DNA of 64,000 nucleotides from Caldilinea sp. CFX5 (GCA_021405325.1 QWII01000052.1:3060-67059); one strand, 5' to 3'; positions 18,178 through 26,665 are shown, counted from the first letter of the stretch. The notes: generated by a model from the sequence alone, not told the origin. Numbers and translations are program-made.

Positions 18178-19059
18178 TTACTGCGCCGCCACCGTTTCCT
18201 GTGGCGGCAATGATTGCAAATAGCGCCAGATCGCCTGCAACTCGGCATCGGTCATGTGGTTCAGCGCGGTGAACGCCATCCAGTTGCTTTGGCGGGTGCG
18301 GATGGTGGTCAGGAAGGTTTGTTCACCCCACTGCCCCAGGTTGCCACCGGGAGTCAGGTTGGAACCGGGTGGGGCGTCGGGATCAGGATCTTTGCCGCCG
18401 GCCAGGTCGGGACCGTGACAGGTGCGACAGCCAAAGGTGTCGGCCAGATAGTTACCGTAAGCCACAGTGACATCAAGCGGCGGCGCAACCGGGCGCTGCG
18501 CGGTATGATCGATGTTCTCGGCGTCGATGAGGTCGCCAAAGACTCCAGCGCTCAAGAGGACACGGCCCAGGAAGGTCGTCGAGCGCGTCTTGGTTGGACG
18601 ATCCACCGGTGGGGCATTTTTCAGATAGGCAATGATCTGCCCCAAGTCTTCGTCGCTGAAGAAATAATAATTGCGTGACGGCATAATAAAGAGGGGACGA
18701 CCATCGGGGCCAACCCCGTGCCGAATGGCGCGCACCCAGTCGGCATCGGTCATCTGCGCACCTACACCCCCTTGGCCGCCTGTCAAATTGGGCGCGTCTA
18801 CCACCGCCAGGGCGGGGTCGTTAAAGAAATCAGCGCCGCCCAGGTCATCGCCGTGGCAGTCGGCGCAATAGATGGCAGTCAGCCGTTCACCCTCGGCAAT
18901 GGCGGCGGCATCGGTCGGGATGACGACTGCTTTCGGGGTAATGTCATAACGTCGGTTCAACCGGCTGCTGGCGCGCCAGGACAACCCAAAGGCGACCAGC
19001 AGGAGCAGGACGACCAATCCACCGCTCCCTAGACCAATCCACTTGAGTATCCTCTTCAT
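18178..19059 (-). CDS. Membrane-anchored dihaem cytochrome c
   Basis: 293 residues. One N-terminal membrane helix (residues ~10-30) is not followed by a cleavage site, so it is probably an anchor with the rest outside the membrane. Two haem c sites are visible: CADCH at about 63-67 and CRTCH at about 213-217, each followed by a GxDLxGG turn, giving two cytochrome c modules as in alcohol dehydrogenase or cbb3-type diheme electron carriers. It starts 4 nt after the DinB gene. Role: extracytoplasmic electron transfer. Confidence 0.87.
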   Translation of the reverse strand: MKRILKWIGLGSGGLVVLLLLVAFGLSWRASSRLNRRYDITPKAVVIPTDAAAIAEGERLTAIYCADCHGDDLGGADFFNDPALAVVDAPNLTGGQGGVGAQMTDADWVRAIRHGVGPDGRPLFIMPSRNYYFFSDEDLGQIIAYLKNAPPVDRPTKTRSTTFLGRVLLSAGVFGDLIDAENIDHTAQRPVAPPLDVTVAYGNYLADTFGCRTCHGPDLAGGKDPDPDAPPGSNLTPGGNLGQWGEQTFLTTIRTRQSNWMAFTALNHMTDAELQAIWRYLQSLPPQETVAAQ

Positions 19060-19063
19060 GGGT

Positions 19064-19603
19064 TTACCCTTTCCGTCCGGCGGTGTGTTCCGTCAAATGA
19101 GCGGCCGGCGTGTGGAACAGTTCGGCAATCGTATAGAAGCCGTGACCGTAGAAGGGCGCGCCAAGCCCCCAATCGCTTTCTTGCACTGCGTCGAGGGTCT
19201 GGATCACGGCGGTCATGGCGGCATCATAGCGACGACCGAGCGCTGCCGGCGTCGCGTTGCGGGCCAGCCAGCGGGTGTACCAGTAGCTCAACGGTGCGCC
19301 CAGCCACTCCGGGAAATTGAACATGCCTTTGCCACGCCGGGCGCTGGCGATTTCCGTCGGCAACTGCTCCAACGCCCAAGTCAAATGTAACGCAACCTCG
19401 GCCATTGTCCAGGCGCTGTTGGGACTTTTCTGCCGCCACTGGTCAGCGGAGAGCGCGTTGAGAAAGACGTGAAAGGCGGTGCGCGTTGCCGCCAGTTCAG
19501 CCCGCAGCGCTGCCCGATCAACGCTGACTTGGGTTTGCGTTGCTGGTGCGGCGCGGTTGCGCCGCTGTACGTTGCCGGTGGCCTTGTTTGTTATCACTTC
19601 CAT
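19064..19603 (-). CDS. DinB-like four-helix bundle protein
   Basis: 179 residues. The DinB/MDMPI course is seen: ALRAELAATRTAFHVFLNALSADQW, then NSAWTMAEVALHLTW, and AELFHTPAAHLTEH at the C-terminus, supplying the expected metal-binding histidines. Members act in bacillithiol/mycothiol-type transfer or isomerisation of small thiol adducts. A strong AGGAGGG precedes the ATG. It lies between a TetR gene (25 nt upstream) and the cytochrome gene (4 nt downstream), one operon. Confidence 0.82.
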   Translation of the reverse strand: MEVITNKATGNVQRRNRAAPATQTQVSVDRAALRAELAATRTAFHVFLNALSADQWRQKSPNSAWTMAEVALHLTWALEQLPTEIASARRGKGMFNFPEWLGAPLSYWYTRWLARNATPAALGRRYDAAMTAVIQTLDAVQESDWGLGAPFYGHGFYTIAELFHTPAAHLTEHTAGRKG

Positions 19604-19628
19604 CCCATCCCTCCTATCCCATCAATAA

Positions 19629-20231
19629 TTACGCCTTTGTATTGGCAAAGAGCAGCGTCTTGATCGCCCTGGCGTATGGCTCGATGGCGACGGTGCTGTC
19701 CAGCGCCTTTTGCAATTCCAGCCCGTAATAGAGTGAGAGCAACATCCGGCCCACTGCCTGAGGATCGAGCGCTGGGTCAAGCTGACCCGCCGCTTGCGCC
19801 TTGCGGGTCAGTTGCGCCAGGGTGTCCAGGTTGCGCTCAAAAACCCGATGAATTGTCGCCATGAGCGGCGGATTGACCAGTGCCTCGCCCCATCCTTGCA
19901 CATTTACCCGCGGCGCATCCAACGCTGTGGCGCTTTCGAGACCCCGAAAGAAGAAGTCAAGCAGATCGTGCAAGGCTTGTAGCGGATCATCGCGTTGAAG
20001 CGCCGCATCAAAGAGGGCGAGACTGCGTTCATAGTCAAATTCAAAGCTGGCCTGGATGATGGCATCTTTGCTGTCGAAATAATGATAGACCGCACCCGGA
20101 CTCAGCTTCGCCTCAGCATAAATATCGCGCATGCTTGCTTGGTGAAACCCTTTGCGGGCAAAACAGCGGTAGGCGGCGTCGATGATCTGTTGGCGGCGTG
20201 CGGCACTATGGGCTTCTGTGACTTTGGGCAT
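19629..20231 (-). CDS. TetR-family repressor
   Basis: 200 residues. N-terminal helix-turn-helix RQQIIDAAYRCFARKGFHQASM and YAEAKLSPGAVYHYFDSKD is the standard TetR_N signature; the rest is a helical ligand domain. I chose ATG 20231, where the family begins; the frame is open for 155 more codons upstream, which overlap the opposite-strand promoter region and are unlikely. It heads the TetR-DinB-cytochrome operon and probably represses it. Confidence 0.9.
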   Translation of the reverse strand: MPKVTEAHSAARRQQIIDAAYRCFARKGFHQASMRDIYAEAKLSPGAVYHYFDSKDAIIQASFEFDYERSLALFDAALQRDDPLQALHDLLDFFFRGLESATALDAPRVNVQGWGEALVNPPLMATIHRVFERNLDTLAQLTRKAQAAGQLDPALDPQAVGRMLLSLYYGLELQKALDSTVAIEPYARAIKTLLFANTKA

Positions 20232-20267
20232 TTCGTCGTTTCTTTTCTTCCGATAATTTATATAAAT

Positions 20268-20277
20268 CGACCGTTCG
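20268..20277. promoter_or_regulatory. Candidate TetR operator
   Basis: CGACCGTTCG is a near-palindrome 37 bp upstream of the tetR start, next to an AT-rich TATAAATTAT stretch read on the minus strand. The position suits self-repression. Sequence evidence is thin. Confidence 0.3.
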
Positions 20278-20428
20278 TTTTTTATTATGACATAGCTTTC
20301 CCCTGATGTCAATACCCAATTTTTTGCCTTACCATGTCTATCCATTATCGTTATGTGCAGGCATATGATATACTGCCGCGCAAGTTCGTCTATGCCCCCA
20401 CGTTTACTGTTGCTGAGAGTGTCCGTTG

Positions 20429-21157
20429 ATGACCCAGAATATTTATGATAACCCTGCCTTTTTTGCGGGGTACAGCCAGTTAGGCCGCTCTGTGCAGGGC
20501 TTGGCTGGGGCGGCGGAGTGGCCGACGATCCGAGCCATGTTGCCTGACCTGCATGGCCGCAAGGTGGTCGATCTTGGTTGCGGCTTTGGCTGGTTTTGCC
20601 GTTGGGCACGGGAACAGGGGGCGGCGTCGGTGCTTGGCCTTGATGTATCCGAAAACATGCTGTTACGCGCGCGGGCGACCACCCAGGATGCCACAATCAC
20701 CTATGAACGAACTGACCTGGAGCGTTTGCAACTGCCAGCCGCTACGTTTGACTTGGCGTACAGTTCCCTTGCGTTGCACTACATCCAGGATCTCGCAGGC
20801 GTTTTCGCCACCGTCCATCAGGCGTTAGTCCCTGGCGGCTACCTCGTCTTCTCTATTGAACATCCGATCTACATGGCGCCCAGCGATCCAACCTGGATCA
20901 CCAACGCGCAAGGGCAGAAGTGTTGGCCGCTCAATCAATATAGTATAGAAGGTCCGCGTACAACGGATTGGCTCGCCAAGGGCGTGGTCAAGCAACATCG
21001 TACGCTTGGCACCACCCTGAATTATCTGATCCGTAGTGGCTTTACCATCACCCAGGTGGAAGAGTGGGCGCCGACAGACGAGCAGCTTACCGCCAGGCCG
21101 GAATTACTAGAGGAGCGTGATCGGCCAATGTTCTTGCTCGTGGCGGCCCGGCGGTAA
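20429..21157 (+). CDS. SAM-dependent methyltransferase (UbiE/COQ5-like)
   Basis: 242 residues. Motif I VVDLGCGFGWFCRWA, post-I LGLDVSENML and the motif IV region FDLAYSSLALHYI are clear. Ends in FLLVAARR as in many small-molecule methyltransferases. ATG 20429 is chosen over the adjoining TTG. Substrate unknown. A small membrane protein gene follows after 17 nt. Confidence 0.9.
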   Translation: MTQNIYDNPAFFAGYSQLGRSVQGLAGAAEWPTIRAMLPDLHGRKVVDLGCGFGWFCRWAREQGAASVLGLDVSENMLLRARATTQDATITYERTDLERLQLPAATFDLAYSSLALHYIQDLAGVFATVHQALVPGGYLVFSIEHPIYMAPSDPTWITNAQGQKCWPLNQYSIEGPRTTDWLAKGVVKQHRTLGTTLNYLIRSGFTITQVEEWAPTDEQLTARPELLEERDRPMFLLVAARR

Positions 21158-21174
21158 TAGGAGCACCGCAGATT

Positions 21175-21570
21175 GTGACTATGCTAATTGAAACCATCCG
21201 CTTCAAAATTGCCTGGATCGCGCTGACGCTCATCGGTGTGGCGATTTTCATCTTCGGCGTGATTGTCACCCTGTGGCCCGGTGCGCAGGATGCGTTATCC
21301 CTGCGCACCATTGGCGTGGCTTCCATCGGCATGGGGTTATTCGGCACGCTGATCAGCGTGATCCCCTATCGCCGCCGCGAACGCTGGGCCTGGTTCGCTC
21401 TGTGGTACTATCCTCTCTTTTGGCTGCTGCACCTGCTAGGCAACCTGCCGCCAGGCCAAGACCATGTGCATCAGATCGTCTTTATCCTGCTTTCGCTCCT
21501 GAGCCTGCTGCTCTCCCTCGGTGAATTTTTCCCGTTTGGATCAGATCGGCGATCTATCCACCGCTCATGA
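21175..21570 (+). CDS. Small four-helix membrane protein
   Basis: 131 residues with hydrophobic segments at about 12-33, 43-63, 72-90 and 98-120 and a basic tail. GTG 21175 has AGGAG 11 nt upstream; ATG 21181 is the alternative. No family assigned. Confidence 0.65.
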   Translation: MTMLIETIRFKIAWIALTLIGVAIFIFGVIVTLWPGAQDALSLRTIGVASIGMGLFGTLISVIPYRRRERWAWFALWYYPLFWLLHLLGNLPPGQDHVHQIVFILLSLLSLLLSLGEFFPFGSDRRSIHRS

Positions 21571-21620
21571 GTCTGCTACTGCTAAAGCCTGCTAGTAGGT
21601 GCAAGGACGATACCTTTTGT

Positions 21621-21649
21621 TTGTCAAACTAGAACAAAAGTGCTATCAT
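21621..21649 (+). promoter_or_regulatory. Promoter of the DinB/DUF1905 genes
   Basis: TTGTCA (21621-21626), 17-bp spacer, TATCAT (21644-21649), 40 bp upstream of the DinB ATG. Confidence 0.65.
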
Positions 21650-21689
21650 CCTGGATAAGCGAAGCTGGCAGGGGAGGGGAAGAGAGACA

Positions 21690-22193
21690 ATGACCATCAT
21701 TGATCAGGACATGGTATGGCGTCAGTTTAGCATCGCCATCGACCGCTTGGGCGATGCCCTGCGTGACTGCCCGGAGGAACTGTGGGAACAGCGGCTATGG
21801 GAAGATGAGCCGGGCCAATGGGTGGCGGCGGGCTTTGCGACCTTCTGGTATCAGGGCTACCATGCGCTCTTCTGGCTGGATCTCTACCTGACCGGCACGG
21901 AGGAGGGCTTTCTGCCGCCCGCACCCTTTGACCTGGTGGAGATGCAAGCCGGCGAAACGCTGCCGCGCACCTACAGCCGTAACGAACTGTTGGGCTACCT
22001 GGCAACCTGTCGGCAGCGGTGCCAGGCGACCATCGCCGCGCTGACCCACGAAGAGGCGTATCGCTTGTGCCAGTTCCCTTGGGGCGAAGTGACCTTTGGT
22101 GAGCTGCTGTTATACACCATGCGCCATGTCCAAGAACATGCGTCCCAACTGCACATGTTTCTGGGTCAACAGGCGCGCAAACCGCAGGAGTGA
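21690..22193 (+). CDS. DinB-superfamily protein
   Basis: 167 residues. Helix 1 WRQFSIAIDRLGDALRDCPEELWEQ, central YQGYHALFWLDLYLTG and C-terminal MRHVQEHASQLHMFLGQ give the three-histidine pattern of the DinB fold. Likely a metal-dependent transferase or hydrolase acting on small electrophiles; the substrate is unknown. It overlaps no other gene and is followed at 2 nt by a DUF1905 gene, so the two are one transcript. Confidence 0.85.
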   Translation: MTIIDQDMVWRQFSIAIDRLGDALRDCPEELWEQRLWEDEPGQWVAAGFATFWYQGYHALFWLDLYLTGTEEGFLPPAPFDLVEMQAGETLPRTYSRNELLGYLATCRQRCQATIAALTHEEAYRLCQFPWGEVTFGELLLYTMRHVQEHASQLHMFLGQQARKPQE

Positions 22194-22195
22194 CG

Positions 22196-22480
22196 ATGAA
22201 GATCGAGTTCACCGGCGCCATTTGGTATTGGCGCGGCCCCGCCCCCTGGTACTTTGTCACCGTGCCGGCCGAGCAGAGCGATGACTTGAAAGCCATCCTC
22301 CGCACCGTGACCTATGGCTGGGGCATGATTCCGGCCACGGTGCGCATCGGCAAAACCGAGTGGCAGACGGCTCTGTTCCCCAAAGATGGCGCTTACCTCG
22401 TCCCCATCAAAGCCAGTGTCCAACGCGCTGAGCAGATTACGGAAGGCGACACGGTGACGATACAACTGGCGGTTGGATAA
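22196..22480 (+). CDS. DUF1905 domain protein
   Basis: 94 residues, all one DUF1905 domain: YVTV-like core (WYFVTVPAEQS), then GWGMIPATVRIGKTEWQTALFPKDG and a C-terminal GDTVTIQL strand. A double-psi or small beta-barrel fold is expected; function unknown in the family. ATG 22196 has AGGAG 5 nt upstream within the end of the DinB gene. Confidence 0.85.
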   Translation: MKIEFTGAIWYWRGPAPWYFVTVPAEQSDDLKAILRTVTYGWGMIPATVRIGKTEWQTALFPKDGAYLVPIKASVQRAEQITEGDTVTIQLAVG

Positions 22481-22502
22481 CGGTCGGGTTAAAACCCGCT
22501 GC

Positions 22503-22563
22503 TAACAATGAGAAGCCGCCTCAGCGGCTGAGAACTAGCCGCTGAGGCGGCTTCTCATTGTTA
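22503..22563 (+). terminator. Strong perfect hairpin after DUF1905
   Basis: Perfect 27-nt arms (22503-22529, 22537-22563) with a 7-nt loop. It is the strongest short-loop hairpin in this part and probably ends the DinB-DUF1905 transcript, although the T-tract is short. Confidence 0.75.
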
Positions 22564-22603
22564 GGTGGCAGTTTCAACTGCTGCATCATTGCACCCGCGC
22601 CTT

Positions 22604-22633
22604 TTGGCCTCATCCGAACAATTGTGCTATCAT
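22604..22633 (+). promoter_or_regulatory. Promoter of the second DinB gene
   Basis: TTGGCC (22604-22609), 18-bp spacer and TATCAT (22628-22633). The stretch TGCTATCATGGTT resembles the element before the 21.69-kb DinB gene (GTGCTATCATCC), so the two may share regulation. Confidence 0.5.
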
Positions 22634-22659
22634 GGTTAACCAAAGGAGGAGGTTATACC

Positions 22660-23160
22660 ATGAATGCCAACGCCTTTCGCCATTTCTACGACTATCACTT
22701 TGCGGAAAACCGCATCATTTGGGAGCGCTATATCACGCAACTCTCTTATGAACAGTTCACGCAACCAATGGGCTACTCGCTTGGCTCCGTGCGCGACCAA
22801 CTCGTTCATCTCCTGAGCGCGGATGAAATGTGGTTCAGCGAACTACGCGGCGTCGAACCGCCAGACCCCTTTCCGCCAGCGATGGTTGACGACCGGCCAC
22901 TCATTCGCGCCCACTGGGCGCAAGTTGAGCAAATGATGCGCGCCTATCTGGCTGACTTGCAGGACGCCATGCTCTTCACCAAGCCGATCCAAGAACCGGA
23001 TGAAGATCGCGATCTGATTGTGTGGCAAGTGCTGCTCCATGTGGTCAATCACGGCACCGATCATCGCGCCCAATTGCTCCGCTTGCTCAACGACCTGGGC
23101 GTCAAGACGGTGTCGCAGGACTATATTTTTTATGTCTATGACAACCCGGTTGGGGGATAA
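22660..23160 (+). CDS. DinB-superfamily protein with HxxxH metal site
   Basis: 166 residues. First helix HFYDYHFAENRIIWERY and the C-terminal HVVNHGTDHRAQLLRLL show the His triad of the classic DinB metal site, one of the clearest in the window. AAAGGAGGAGG lies 7 nt before ATG 22660. The longer frame upstream to 22558 runs into the hairpin and is rejected. It is followed 33 nt later by the hydrolase-ClbS fusion. Confidence 0.9.
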   Translation: MNANAFRHFYDYHFAENRIIWERYITQLSYEQFTQPMGYSLGSVRDQLVHLLSADEMWFSELRGVEPPDPFPPAMVDDRPLIRAHWAQVEQMMRAYLADLQDAMLFTKPIQEPDEDRDLIVWQVLLHVVNHGTDHRAQLLRLLNDLGVKTVSQDYIFYVYDNPVGG

Positions 23161-23193
23161 CGATGCGTTTGCACAAGGAAAGGAGCGTCTTCG

Positions 23194-24339
23194 ATGGATA
23201 ACACGCAAACAACGCAAGGCTATCTAGCCCTCCCGCCTGCGGGTACAGGGCCAGGCGTTTTGGTTCTGCACGCCTGGTGGGGATTGACGGCCGTCATCCG
23301 GGATGTTTGTGATCGCCTTGCCGCTCTGGGCTTTGTGGCCTATGCCCCCGACCTCTACCACGGCCAACTGGCGACTACAATTCCAGAAGCGGAGCGTCTG
23401 GGTAAAGAGCTTGCCCGCAACGCCGACCGCGCCCAAGCCGAGACACGCGCGGCTGTTGATACACTTTTGGCCTACACCGGCGATCAGACCAAAGGCATCG
23501 GCGTGGTTGGCTTCTCGCTGGGCGCCTCCTATGCGATCCAGCTTTCCGGCGCTGACCCGGCGCATGTACAGGCTGTGGTGTTGTTTTACGGCGCCGGTGA
23601 AGGCGACTTTGCGCGCGCCAGAGCCACGTACCTGGGCCACTTTGCGGAAAATGATCAATATGAGCCGGCCGAATGGGTTGTTTGGTTGGAGAATGCGCTA
23701 CAAGCTGCCGGTCGTTCGGTAACCTTCTATCGCTACGCAGGGGTTGACCACTGGTTCTTTGAGCATGATCGCGTGGATGCCTATAACGAAGCGGCGGCGA
23801 CACTGGCATGGGAACGTACTGTCGCCTTTTTGCGCGCAAACCTTTCACAGACCAATAAAGCTGAACTGCTTCGTGGCTTACAAGAAGAGTATCAAAACTG
23901 GCTGGCCCTGCTCGATCAGATTGGCCCGGCGCGCATGGATCAACCCGGTGTAGCTGGCCCTTGGTCCATCAAAGATATTGTCGCACACCTGACTGGTTGG
24001 CGGCGCCGGACGGTCGGCCGTTTACAGGCTTTACAGCGTGGCGCACCCGAACCGCCCCCACCCTGGCCGGCGCATCTGCAAACCGATGATGAAATCAATG
24101 CCTGGATTTATCAATCCCGGCAGGGCTACTCGGTGCGTGAGGTTTTGGACGAATCCGATCAGGTCTTTCAAGCGCTTACCGCCGCGATTCAGCGTCTACC
24201 GGAAGAAGTACTGGCCGCTGCCCATCACCTGCCGTGGATGGAAGGTCGACCCTTTAGCGCTGCTGAGTTCTTTGGCCATTTTCATGAAGAGCATGAACCG
24301 GAGATGCGGGCCTGGCTGGCGCAAGGGGAGCAAAAATAG
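23194..24339 (+). CDS. Dienelactone hydrolase-ClbS/DfsB fusion
   Basis: 381 residues in two parts. Residues 1-~215 are an alpha/beta hydrolase of the dienelactone hydrolase family: LVLHAWWGL, nucleophile elbow GFSLGAS (Ser instead of the Cys of classic enzymes), and catalytic His in GVDHWFFEHDR. Residues ~225-381 are a DUF1706 ClbS/DfsB four-helix domain (LLRGLQEEYQNWLALLDQ, GPWSIKDIVAHLTGWRRR, FFGHFHEEHEPEM). ClbS is a self-protection enzyme against the DNA-alkylating toxin colibactin. No stop or frameshift separates the parts. The next gene starts 6 nt after the stop. Confidence 0.88.
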   Translation: MDNTQTTQGYLALPPAGTGPGVLVLHAWWGLTAVIRDVCDRLAALGFVAYAPDLYHGQLATTIPEAERLGKELARNADRAQAETRAAVDTLLAYTGDQTKGIGVVGFSLGASYAIQLSGADPAHVQAVVLFYGAGEGDFARARATYLGHFAENDQYEPAEWVVWLENALQAAGRSVTFYRYAGVDHWFFEHDRVDAYNEAAATLAWERTVAFLRANLSQTNKAELLRGLQEEYQNWLALLDQIGPARMDQPGVAGPWSIKDIVAHLTGWRRRTVGRLQALQRGAPEPPPPWPAHLQTDDEINAWIYQSRQGYSVREVLDESDQVFQALTAAIQRLPEEVLAAAHHLPWMEGRPFSAAEFFGHFHEEHEPEMRAWLAQGEQK

Positions 24340-24345
24340 ATCAGG

Positions 24346-25617
24346 ATGCTTACCATCGATATCGATACTGCCCGGCGTTTCATCCTTGGCAAGCAGGGTT
24401 TGTGGCCTGGCCGGCGCTGGCGCGGCAACGTGGGTACAGCGGAAGCCATGCGCGCCATGGAATACTTGCAACTCGACCCGCTGCAAATCATTGCCCGCAG
24501 CCAGGACATTACCCTGCACAGTCGCGTCCTTGAGTACAGCCCCGGCTTATGGGAGGAAGTGACCTACCAGCAGCGCCAGTTTTTTGATTGGGGCGGCTGG
24601 CTGGCGACGCGCCCGATGGCAGAGTTGCCCTATTGGCGGGTGGCCATGCGGCGCGAGCGCGACGGTGGGCCGGATCACGATGGTCGCGTGCGCGTGATGG
24701 TCGGTGAACACGCCGACGCCATTGCCGAAATGCGGACGATTTTGCGCGAACGGGGCATTGTGAACAACCGCGACTTCGAGATGGCATCGCGCACCCGCAC
24801 GCAGAGTTATCGCGGCCGCAAGGATAGTGCGTTGGCGCTGTATTACCTATGGCGCACCGGCGAAGTGATGACGCACCACCGCGAAAACTTTGAGCGGGTC
24901 TATGCCCTGACCGAAACGGTCGCACCGGCGCATCTTCTGGATGAGAGCGACGAAGAGGCAGCCGACCGCTTCTTGATCAAAAAGGAGATCAGCTTCGCCG
25001 GTCTGTCTCGGCTAAACCGCACGGCTGATGCTTATTTTCGCGGCGTGCCCTTTAGCAAAGCGAAGCAGCTTCGCGAGGCGTTGTTGGCGGACAGCGAGAT
25101 TATCGAGGTGCGGGTGGAAGGCTGGAAGGCGGTACACTATGCGCTGGCCAGCGACGCTACCCTGTTGCAAGAAGTGAGCGCCGGGCGCGTGCCGCAAGCA
25201 TGGACGCCCTTGGCGACGACCACAACGGAAGAGGTGGTCTTTCTTGCCCCGCTCGATCCCGTCAGCGCACGCGGACGGGCCAGCATCCTGTTCGGTTTTG
25301 ATTATGTCTGGGAAGTCTATAAACCGGAAAACCAGCGCAAGTTCGGCTACTATACCTTGCCGGTTCTCTGGGGCGACCGGCTCGTCGCCCGCTTCGACAG
25401 CAAGCTTGACCGCGCTCAGAGGGCACCCGCCAACACTTTCATCATCCTGGGCTTCTGGCTGGAGGATGCAGCCTTGGGGCAGGATGACGCCTTTGCGACG
25501 GCATTGGCGCACGGCTTTGCCCGCTTTGCCACCTTTCTCGGCGCGAGCAAGCTGGATGCAACGGCCATTCGTGAGCCGCTGCTTCGTCATGCGATAGAAG
25601 CAGCAGTGGCAAGCTAA
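24346..25617 (+). CDS. AlkX/YcaQ-type DNA crosslink glycosylase (HTH_42)
   Basis: 423 residues. N-terminal winged-helix region LGKQGLWPG and MRAMEYLQLDPLQIIARSQ: the triad QLD fits the Q-hydrophobic-D motif of the AlkX (YcaQ) branch of crosslink-repair glycosylases, whereas AlkZ has Q-x-Q. Other family blocks are GWLATRPMAELPYWR and LDPVSARGRASILFGFDYVWEVYKP (shown in part: FGFDYVWEVYKPENQRKFGY). The family unhooks nitrogen-mustard-like alkyl adducts and interstrand crosslinks. It is 6 nt behind the ClbS fusion, which makes a joint role in genotoxin defence likely. Confidence 0.88.
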   Translation: MLTIDIDTARRFILGKQGLWPGRRWRGNVGTAEAMRAMEYLQLDPLQIIARSQDITLHSRVLEYSPGLWEEVTYQQRQFFDWGGWLATRPMAELPYWRVAMRRERDGGPDHDGRVRVMVGEHADAIAEMRTILRERGIVNNRDFEMASRTRTQSYRGRKDSALALYYLWRTGEVMTHHRENFERVYALTETVAPAHLLDESDEEAADRFLIKKEISFAGLSRLNRTADAYFRGVPFSKAKQLREALLADSEIIEVRVEGWKAVHYALASDATLLQEVSAGRVPQAWTPLATTTTEEVVFLAPLDPVSARGRASILFGFDYVWEVYKPENQRKFGYYTLPVLWGDRLVARFDSKLDRAQRAPANTFIILGFWLEDAALGQDDAFATALAHGFARFATFLGASKLDATAIREPLLRHAIEAAVAS

Positions 25618-25641
25618 ATTTGATCTGACAAGAACCAACTT

Positions 25642-25770
25642 CACTAGTACATGACGGCGTAAATAAACCCATAGTTGCCAGTGAGACAGTGAGACAGTGA
25701 GACAGTGAGGCAGTGACTGACTTACTGTCCTACTGACCTACTGGCTTACTTAGGCCGCTCCGTACTAGTG
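25642..25770. repeat. Octamer repeat block flanked by inverted CACTAGTAC
   Basis: CACTAGTAC (25642-25650) and its complement (25762-25770) bracket a block of 8-bp units (GTGAGACA four times, then variants such as CTGACTTA, TGTCCTAC) at 25679-25750. The left and right unit types are partly complementary. The design matches the octamer block at 6334-6523. Confidence 0.75.
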
Positions 25771-25785
25771 ACGAGGACAATGAAA

Positions 25786-26289
25786 ATGAACGCACCACAA
25801 ACAATGGCCGAGATCCTGACCCGCATTGAGCAAGCGGTCCAACGGGTCGTGCAGGTGGTAACATCCCTATCCCCCGACCAAATGGCGGCACCGCAGTTGG
25901 CGGGCGGTCGCTCTGTGAAGGATCTCTTGGCCCATCTCACCTGGTGGGATCAATGGTTGCTCTTCACTTTGCCGGCTGATCCACGTATGGCGCAGCGCCC
26001 CAGCGCACCGCCGCTCTTCGACCAAATCCCGCCTGGGGATCAATGGGCCGAGGAGATGAATGGCAAGGTTCATGCCTATAATCAATCCCGCTCCTTGGCC
26101 GCAATCCAGGCCGAATTTACCGCCACCTATCCGCAACTTCTCCAGCGGGTGTCCCACTTGACGCTTGCTGATATCTACAATCCGGCTGGGCTATCCGCCA
26201 CCATCGGTCAACCGGTAGCGCCGCTGGTGTTGGGCATTTATGAGCACTATGAGGAACACGCCCACGAACTTGAACAGATGAGTGCGTAG
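25786..26289 (+). CDS. ClbS/DfsB-like four-helix protein
   Basis: 167 residues. ILTRIEQAVQRVVQVVTSLSP, RSVKDLLAHLTWWDQWLL and the C-terminal YEHYEEHAHELEQM match the same fold as the C-terminal half of the 23.2-kb fusion. GAGGA is 8 nt before ATG 25786; ATG 25780 and GTG 25768 are in-frame alternatives. Fifth member of the DinB/ClbS superfamily in 7 kb. Confidence 0.8.
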   Translation: MNAPQTMAEILTRIEQAVQRVVQVVTSLSPDQMAAPQLAGGRSVKDLLAHLTWWDQWLLFTLPADPRMAQRPSAPPLFDQIPPGDQWAEEMNGKVHAYNQSRSLAAIQAEFTATYPQLLQRVSHLTLADIYNPAGLSATIGQPVAPLVLGIYEHYEEHAHELEQMSA

Positions 26290-26317
26290 TTCACCACAAG
26301 TAGCACAGGGGGAGACG

Positions 26318-26543
26318 ATGTACAACGAAGCCGAAACAGCCGTGCGTCAGTTGCTGCTGGAACAATCGAACCTTGATTTCTTCTATGTTCTCTATGTCGA
26401 ATGGTTGCGCTGTCACCCTTTGTATTATGCTGCCCGACCAACAACACTATGTGCGTATCCAAGGTCACCATTGGAATAATCGCGGACACACTCTTCACCC
26501 TGCCGAACAGCCAGACATCTTTGACAACGGCATACTACTGTGA
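26318..26543 (+). pseudogene. Possible frameshifted small gene
   Basis: An ATG with GGGGGAG opens a 53-codon frame (MYNEAETAVRQLLLEQ and onward) that stops at 26479. One base out of phase, a protein-like stretch (LPDQQHYVRIQGHHWNNRGH and onward) runs to TGA 26541-26543. The second part reads like a real protein while the end of the first does not, so a frameshift near 26400-26430 is likely. No family recognised. The rest of the gap to 26820 holds only a promoter. Confidence 0.35.
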
Positions 26544-26665
26544 CAAGGTCGGGCGCGGCGACTATCACCGCAATCAAGTTAACACGTTTGTTCCAGTAAT
26601 CGGCACGTAAGTTCTGTTCCTCAAAAACGGGTGTTTTCACCTGACAGGTTGTCAGCAAAAGACGC

